This document shows positions 59,175 to 64,000 of a stretch of 64,000 nt of DNA, in pieces (the stretch's first letter is position 1; each line of letters starts with the position of its first letter). The position numbers were made by a program, and so were the translations under genes. This stretch comes from Dryomyza anilis. Taxonomy: Eukaryota > Arthropoda > Insecta > Diptera > Dryomyzidae. The stretch covers positions 98,949,700 to 99,013,699 of the forward strand of contig OX638130.1 of the NCBI GenBank assembly GCA_951804985.1, given 5' to 3'. The notes under the pieces are model-generated. The model saw only the letters and a list, made by a program, of their open reading frames with translations. It was not told the DNA's origin and did not search any database.

Positions 59175-59339
59175 ATACCATGTATTCTTGTAGAGTGGTG
59201 ATTTTTTATTTAGTTGTTTGAAATTTAATTTTAGTTTATACTCTTCTTTTTTATTAAGTATACTCTTAAATGTTAGAATTAAAACGTGCTAAATTTTAGT
59301 ATGTGAATTTATATTTGTTTATTTTTTTTTTTGATTTCT

Positions 59340-59755
59340 TAACGTGTTGACCACGCCTACATTTACTTTTTTATTTTTGGTGTATAATTCAGATTCATAG
59401 CAAAACCACTGAATGTATTTTTCTGAAAATTTGCATTACTATGCTATAAAGTCCATGGAGTATCCTAAACCATATATAAACTAGATTGGGCAAAGGGGTG
59501 TGGCACCTCCGATAGAATCCATTCAGTACGCTATATCTTAGCCCTAATGATATCGATTTCAACTAAACTTTAAAATTGGATGTTACTCATCTGACTTAAT
59601 CTCACCACACAAAAACTCACCACACATAAACTGACCACACCTAAACTCACCACACCGAAACTCACCACACTAATACTTCTACTGGAAAACACTACGGGAA
59701 AGAATTCTACCGAGAAGAATTTAATGGGCACGAGTCGTGTACGGCTCCAGCTAGT
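59340..59755 (+). mobile_element. Helitron-like 3' terminus with internal 15-bp repeats
   Basis: The right end has the layout of a Helitron 3' end: a stem-loop GAGTCG-TGTA-CGGCTC (59732-59747, one G-T pair), three bases, CTAG (59751-59754), then T. Upstream lie five 15-bp tandem units of CTCACCACACNNAAA (59601-59675). The left end is not defined; 59340 is only where G+C-richer sequence begins (GTTGACCACGCC). No Rep/helicase is encoded, so it would be non-autonomous. Confidence 0.5.
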
Positions 59756-62550
59756 ATTTTATAAAAATGACTTAAACAATAAACAATTTTTGATAAATAA
59801 TAAAAATTAAAACAAGTATTTTATGAGGCAATTACAACGCCACAGGTTGATAGAAGTTTTTTGATCTCGAATTCAAATAAATATATTAATATAAAAAATA
59901 AAATACATTTAACTTAGAAAAAGTTAAATATATTTTTCAAATCATTATTACGTTTACGTCACCCGCCTTTTAAAAATCAAAAACAAATATTTTTTGAAAC
60001 TCTGAATTTTTCACCGTCGAATAAAAAAAATTTGATGGAAGACTCTAGCAAACAGTTCCTGCACTATGAAATTTTAAAGTTCCATTGCTTATTTTTTTTC
60101 ATACGCAATTGGTTCTTTGGCACACTATTTCTGGTAGGAAATCATAACAAGCTAAATATAAAAGTATTGCTTTAAAAAAAAGTATTTCAATCGAAAAAAT
60201 CAATTAAAATTAATGATTCTTTTGACGTTGAATTACACAAATGTATAATAAATAAAATAGTTGTTAAAAATTGTGCTCTTCCTCAATACATTTGGGAAAA
60301 AATTGCGAAATTATATGTGGAATAATTTTCTTGAAAGAATGTCTTGGGGAATACTTGTGACTGGAACAAATATCAAGGAAAAGAATTATTATAAAAGAAA
60401 TATCCATAATCCATATTGTATGTAACAGTCATGTCAATAGATATTATCAACACAATGACAGTGAAAAGGACAATAAAATCATATCACATAACACCTTCAT
60501 TTAATGCAAAATTTATTGAAATATTTATTACGCATAGTTAACATAAAATTTAATATATATTTTTTTCATTTTTTTACAGGTATGTACCAATGGAATTTAC
60601 TGTAAAATGCTAAACATACCCTACCATCAATATGTATACATATATTTGCAATGATCTCTACATTGTGCTGTCATAATATTTGTGAATTTGGTATGTAATA
60701 AATTTGTGAATATTATGAAAATGTCATGCAATTTTTTTTCAGATTGAATGAATACTTCATTTAAATAACTAAGTAATTGAGTCAATTCACAAAATAAAGT
60801 ATTTGAATAAATTGCTTTAATTTGTGAACCATTTAAATATACAATTTTAGTGCAAAACAATGAAACATTGGTGAATTATTAATTTAATTTATTTAAATTC
60901 ATGCAATTTCAAAATTAAATTTAAATTTATTAATGATATAAATTTTAAAATTTATTTTAAATATAATTTTTAAAGTACAATTTCATTAGAATTTAATTTA
61001 ATACACAAAGAGGATAACAATTTAAATTGAATTAAGGATATAATTAACAATAGATTTTTTTGCTACTGAAGGTATTCCACGCAAACCAAAAGTGATAATT
61101 TATAATTTACCTCTTAGATTGGAACTCTTGAATTTTGCATTTTGTCTTTTGACCTCTTGAACTTTGATTTATCAGAATTTTAGGTTAGTGCACTAATTAA
61201 GAGTATTAAGAATTTAAATGAAAATTGTATTTATAAAGATATCGATACTTAATCATTAAGATAAATGCCAAGTCGACACTCTTAATTAATTGTTCAAATT
61301 TAATTCAAATTGAAGTGATTTTGTCTCCTTAGCCAATTTGATGCGGTATGCCTCATTAATACTAGTAGGTACTTCAATTATGTTTCAATTTTCACTACTC
61401 TACTCTTAAAACTACATTTATTTCACTGCATTTTATCATAATGTGCATAATTAATGGTAGTTGTATTTGGCGCGTAGCCACATAAACTGTATTAAGTAGT
61501 ACTCATTAAGTCGTCAACTGAAACCTAATCAATTCCAACAACTTAAACATATTAAATTTCAGAAAAACCTATTGAATTAGCATTGCGTGCGTGTTTTACA
61601 GCTTGAAATAATATGAGGAATTAGTGATTTTAAATATTTATACAATTGAGAGTGGAGTTATGTTGCTACAATTCACTTCAAATAACATATTTACAAAAAC
61701 ATATATTTTCGATTGGAAAATAATTAAATTTAAACAAGTTTGTATAAAAATTATCATTATAAATTACGCTACAAAACAAATGACGTACTCTTTTCGATCC
61801 AATGATGCATGATGAAGTGGCCAAAGCTGCTTAAAATTAACAATTGAAAAACTTTTCTAGCAACTCATTTTGTCATTTTTTTTTTTTTTTTGTTTATTTT
61901 AGTAATTTAACTTTGTGCATTGTTGCGGTTTCCATTTTAATCACAGACTTAAAATAAAAATCCATATTAATTAATATAATTTTATATAAATTCCGATAAT
62001 TACCATAAAAATATTTATTAAATCAGTTTTTAATAAGTATTAGCTTAAAATGATGGCACATTAAAATGTAATTATGTTTTAATTTTTAACAATATTTTTA
62101 ATCTCTTATTTTAATTATTTTATTTTATGTTTTATTTGTTTGCTTTTTTTTAATAATTATTTTTATTAAATTTACAATTTTTTCTTTTATTTATTTTAAA
62201 TGATTTTATTTTAATTGCATTTAACCTATCACTTGCGTTTCACTAAGCACTTTAATTGCACACATGCAATTGGTTGGCTTACAATTTCATTATTGTCACT
62301 GTGGTTTTTTGGTATCCTTATTGTCAAAAGTTCCATTTGCTGTTCTTTTGCTACAGCATATTTGTGCTTTTAGCAGCTCGTTGTTTGTGTTATCTGCGCT
62401 GCGACGCTCATTCGTATATCTTAATTGTTTGCAAGTTGTGCAGCGTTCCAATGCAAACTAAAAGATACAAAAGTTAAATATAAAGCGTACACCTAACATA
62501 GACCAGTGTAGAAATTTCATGTGCGCATATGTTTCCATTTTACATATGGG
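59756..62550. other. A+T-rich DNA, no gene seen
   Basis: Large featureless stretch. The sequence at 60420-60490 shares words with the first 60 bases of the window (TCAACAC/ATGACAGTGA followed by TATCACA), possibly an old repeat. Open frames (60627-60860, 61624-61812, 62256-62477) lack domains. Confidence 0.5.
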
Positions 62551-62554
62551 CATT

Positions 62555-63320
62555 TACTGGGGTTCCGGACGGGACATTCGTTCGCTTAAAACTTTAATAT
62601 CTCGAAGGAAAATTAATGAATTTACTTGATTTTTTTGGTGCATATAGTAATTAAATAGTACTAAACATCTGCAAAATTAGAGAATTCTATACGGTAGATC
62701 AAAAGATATAAAATAAATAGTGAGAGTTCCGGACAGGAGTGCATGTCGAGGTTCATATGTAATAATGTTTTTTTTTTTAATATTTTAAAAAATAGTTCAA
62801 ATCATGTGCTTTCTTTTTATATTTACACTTTGTTCCTAAATATTATAGTTTTTTCAAAATAAATCACAGAAAAATTCCGGACGGGACATTCCGGACGGGA
62901 CAAAAAATTCCGTATGGAAATTATCAGTACGATTTTTGTTCTAAAAATACTTTTTTCGTATAAAATATTTTCTGAATTATCTCAGAACATAGCTGAGACA
63001 ATTTATATTATTTTTGTATTTGTACACTTTCTTCCTAAAGTTTACAGTTACTTCGTAATAAATCGCAGAATAATTGCGGACGCTCCGTATGGAAATTTGC
63101 ACTATGATTTTTTGCTAAAAATAATTATGTATATGACAAAATTACTAATCATTATTACGAAATGAAAAGTAATTTACTTTCCAAATTTTTAGATGTTTTT
63201 TAGAGATTTAGATTCGGATTTTTAAGATTCCAAATCATTTTTTATGTCAAGGATTTTGAGCATTTTGAATTTTTCGGTCGTGGTTGACGTTTTTCTGGAA
63301 ATGACAATATGCTCATTTTA
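62555..63320 (+). repeat. Interspersed repeat with CCGGACGGGAC motifs
   Basis: Two internal copies, about 200 bp apart, of TACACTTTSTTCCTAAA ... AATAAATCRCAGAA (62824 and 63023), each followed by TTCCGGACGGGAC-like or TTGCGGACGCTCCGTATGG sequence. The motif GGACGGGACATTC occurs three times (62567, 62878, 62892). Words in common with 24483-25090, in the same order, show an interspersed family. Noncoding. Confidence 0.55.
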
Positions 63321-63629
63321 TGAAACATGTTATACTGTTGTATTTATTTTTTATATTTTTGTCATTTTACCGTTTTTTTGCTTGCTTTTGTAATACTTAC
63401 ATTTTAAAGAATAAATTTATGGTGCAATTTTTATTTCAATTTTTTTTTTTTAATTTGTTTTTTTTTACCATTTTTTCATATTTTATACTGACTCTGCTTT
63501 ATATTATTTCTGTCATTTGTATCTTTTATCTATAACTATATGTTTCTGTTATTTGTATATTTTACTTGTATCTTTAATTTGCATTTTTTATGTTTATCTT
63601 TTATTTGTGTCTTGAATTTGTATCGGGTC

Positions 63630-63860
63630 TGGTACGATAAGTCGAAATTTAAAATATCGAAACTAAAAATACCGCAGACAAAAATGTAGAAAATTTAAAT
63701 GCCGAAACCTGAAAATGTCGAAAACAAAAATGTCGAAAACCAAAATGTCGAAAACCAAAATGTCGAAAAAAAAATGTTGAAAACTAAAATGTTGAAAAAC
63801 AAAATGTCGAAATTTAATATGACGAAATCATTTTTTGCCGAAAAAATGATGGAAAATGTC
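63630..63860 (+). repeat. 15-bp ATGTCGAAAACCAAA array
   Basis: About 13 units with a period near 15 bp. Most regular at 63715-63815; variants at the edges read ATATCGAAACTAAAA and ATGCCGAAACCTGAA. Unusual in this window because each unit contains a CpG. Confidence 0.85.
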
Positions 63861-63929
63861 GAAAAAACTCGAAGATAAAGATATTAAAAAAGAACGAATT
63901 CTGATTTTTAGCTACTCTAGGATTCATGC

Positions 63930-64000
63930 GGATATTTTTAAGTATGCTGCCTTCAAAATATCATCTTGGAATTTAGCTTCAACACTTATAAAAAATCAAC
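63930..64000. mobile_element. Possible foldback element fragment at window edge
   Basis: The run TATGCTGCCTTCAAAATATC with ATCTTGGAATTTAGC right after it resembles the arm words TGATGCCATCAAAATACCATC and ATCTTGAAATTTTGC of the foldback family (21575-21605, complement of 24240-24290). The match is short and the window ends, so ends and completeness are unknown. Confidence 0.35.

Noticed and set aside
60420..60490. Repeat shared with the first 60 bases of the window
   Set aside because: A few common words (ATGACAGTGA, TATCACA) with differing spacing; too weak to call as a feature.

Overview
This window looks like non-coding chromatin of a higher (cyclorrhaphan, probably calyptrate-like) fly. 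It is strongly A+T-rich. It carries opa-type CAG/CAA tracts and many short minisatellites. It also holds five copies of a dipteran repeat with a (GACA)n microsatellite core of the mini-me / DINE-1 (Helentron-associated) type, a decayed Tc1/mariner transposase gene, tRNA-derived SINE sequence and foldback/MITE elements. I find no intact host protein-coding gene. Most of the longer open frames are by-products of tandem arrays whose 9-bp or 10-bp units contain no stop codon in several frames. The window is most simply a piece of a very long intron or an intergenic region; the sequence does not say which gene it belongs to.

Layout. 0-6 kb: low-complexity DNA with three blocks of a 19-bp hairpin minisatellite (one inverted). 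7.0-8.5 kb: a palindromic MITE, then a repeat carrying a PHD-like zinc-finger remnant, into which a second MITE with a clean 37-bp TIR and 5-bp target duplication has inserted. 11.8-17.0 kb: three arrays of the CTATG family (9-bp, 10-bp, 9-bp units). 18.2-20.0 kb: a GACA tract, a 9-bp TTTATGAAT array and a perfect 103-bp-arm palindrome. 20.6-25.1 kb: a 67-bp degenerate repeat, a 1.08-kb foldback element with target duplication, a possible exon relic and a truncated second foldback copy. 25.4 kb: a long (TA)n. 26.4-28.9 kb: an inverted fourth CTATG array with a 1.2-kb higher-order duplication. 31.2-35.0 kb: a 16-bp hairpin array, a 19-bp hairpin array and two mini-me-like copies. 35.9-39.0 kb: 19-bp and 12-bp arrays. 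41.8-44.9 kb: a nested transposon cluster (MITE, CAAGG-ended TIR element, PHD-like fragment, mini-me-like copy, DD37E Tc1/mariner relic). 46.3-50.8 kb: a half mini-me-like copy, degenerate repeats, and a 12-bp array invaded by tRNA-derived sequence. 52.6-57.9 kb: two 19-bp hairpin arrays flanking a hidden five-copy ~325-bp satellite. 58.7-64.0 kb: an internally deleted mini-me-like copy, a Helitron-like 3' terminus, a GGACGGGAC-containing repeat and a 15-bp TGTCGAAAA array.

There is no operon-like or pathway logic here; what the sequence records is repeat expansion and transposon decay. The most unusual signals are (1) a dispersed minisatellite whose every unit is a small inverted repeat, found in eight blocks with locus-specific loop variants, (2) the almost perfect 103-bp palindrome at 19.1-19.3 kb, and (3) the quartet of CTATG arrays. 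I do not see convincing evidence of a new functional system. All repeat boundaries were read by eye; those given as approximate could shift by tens of bases.
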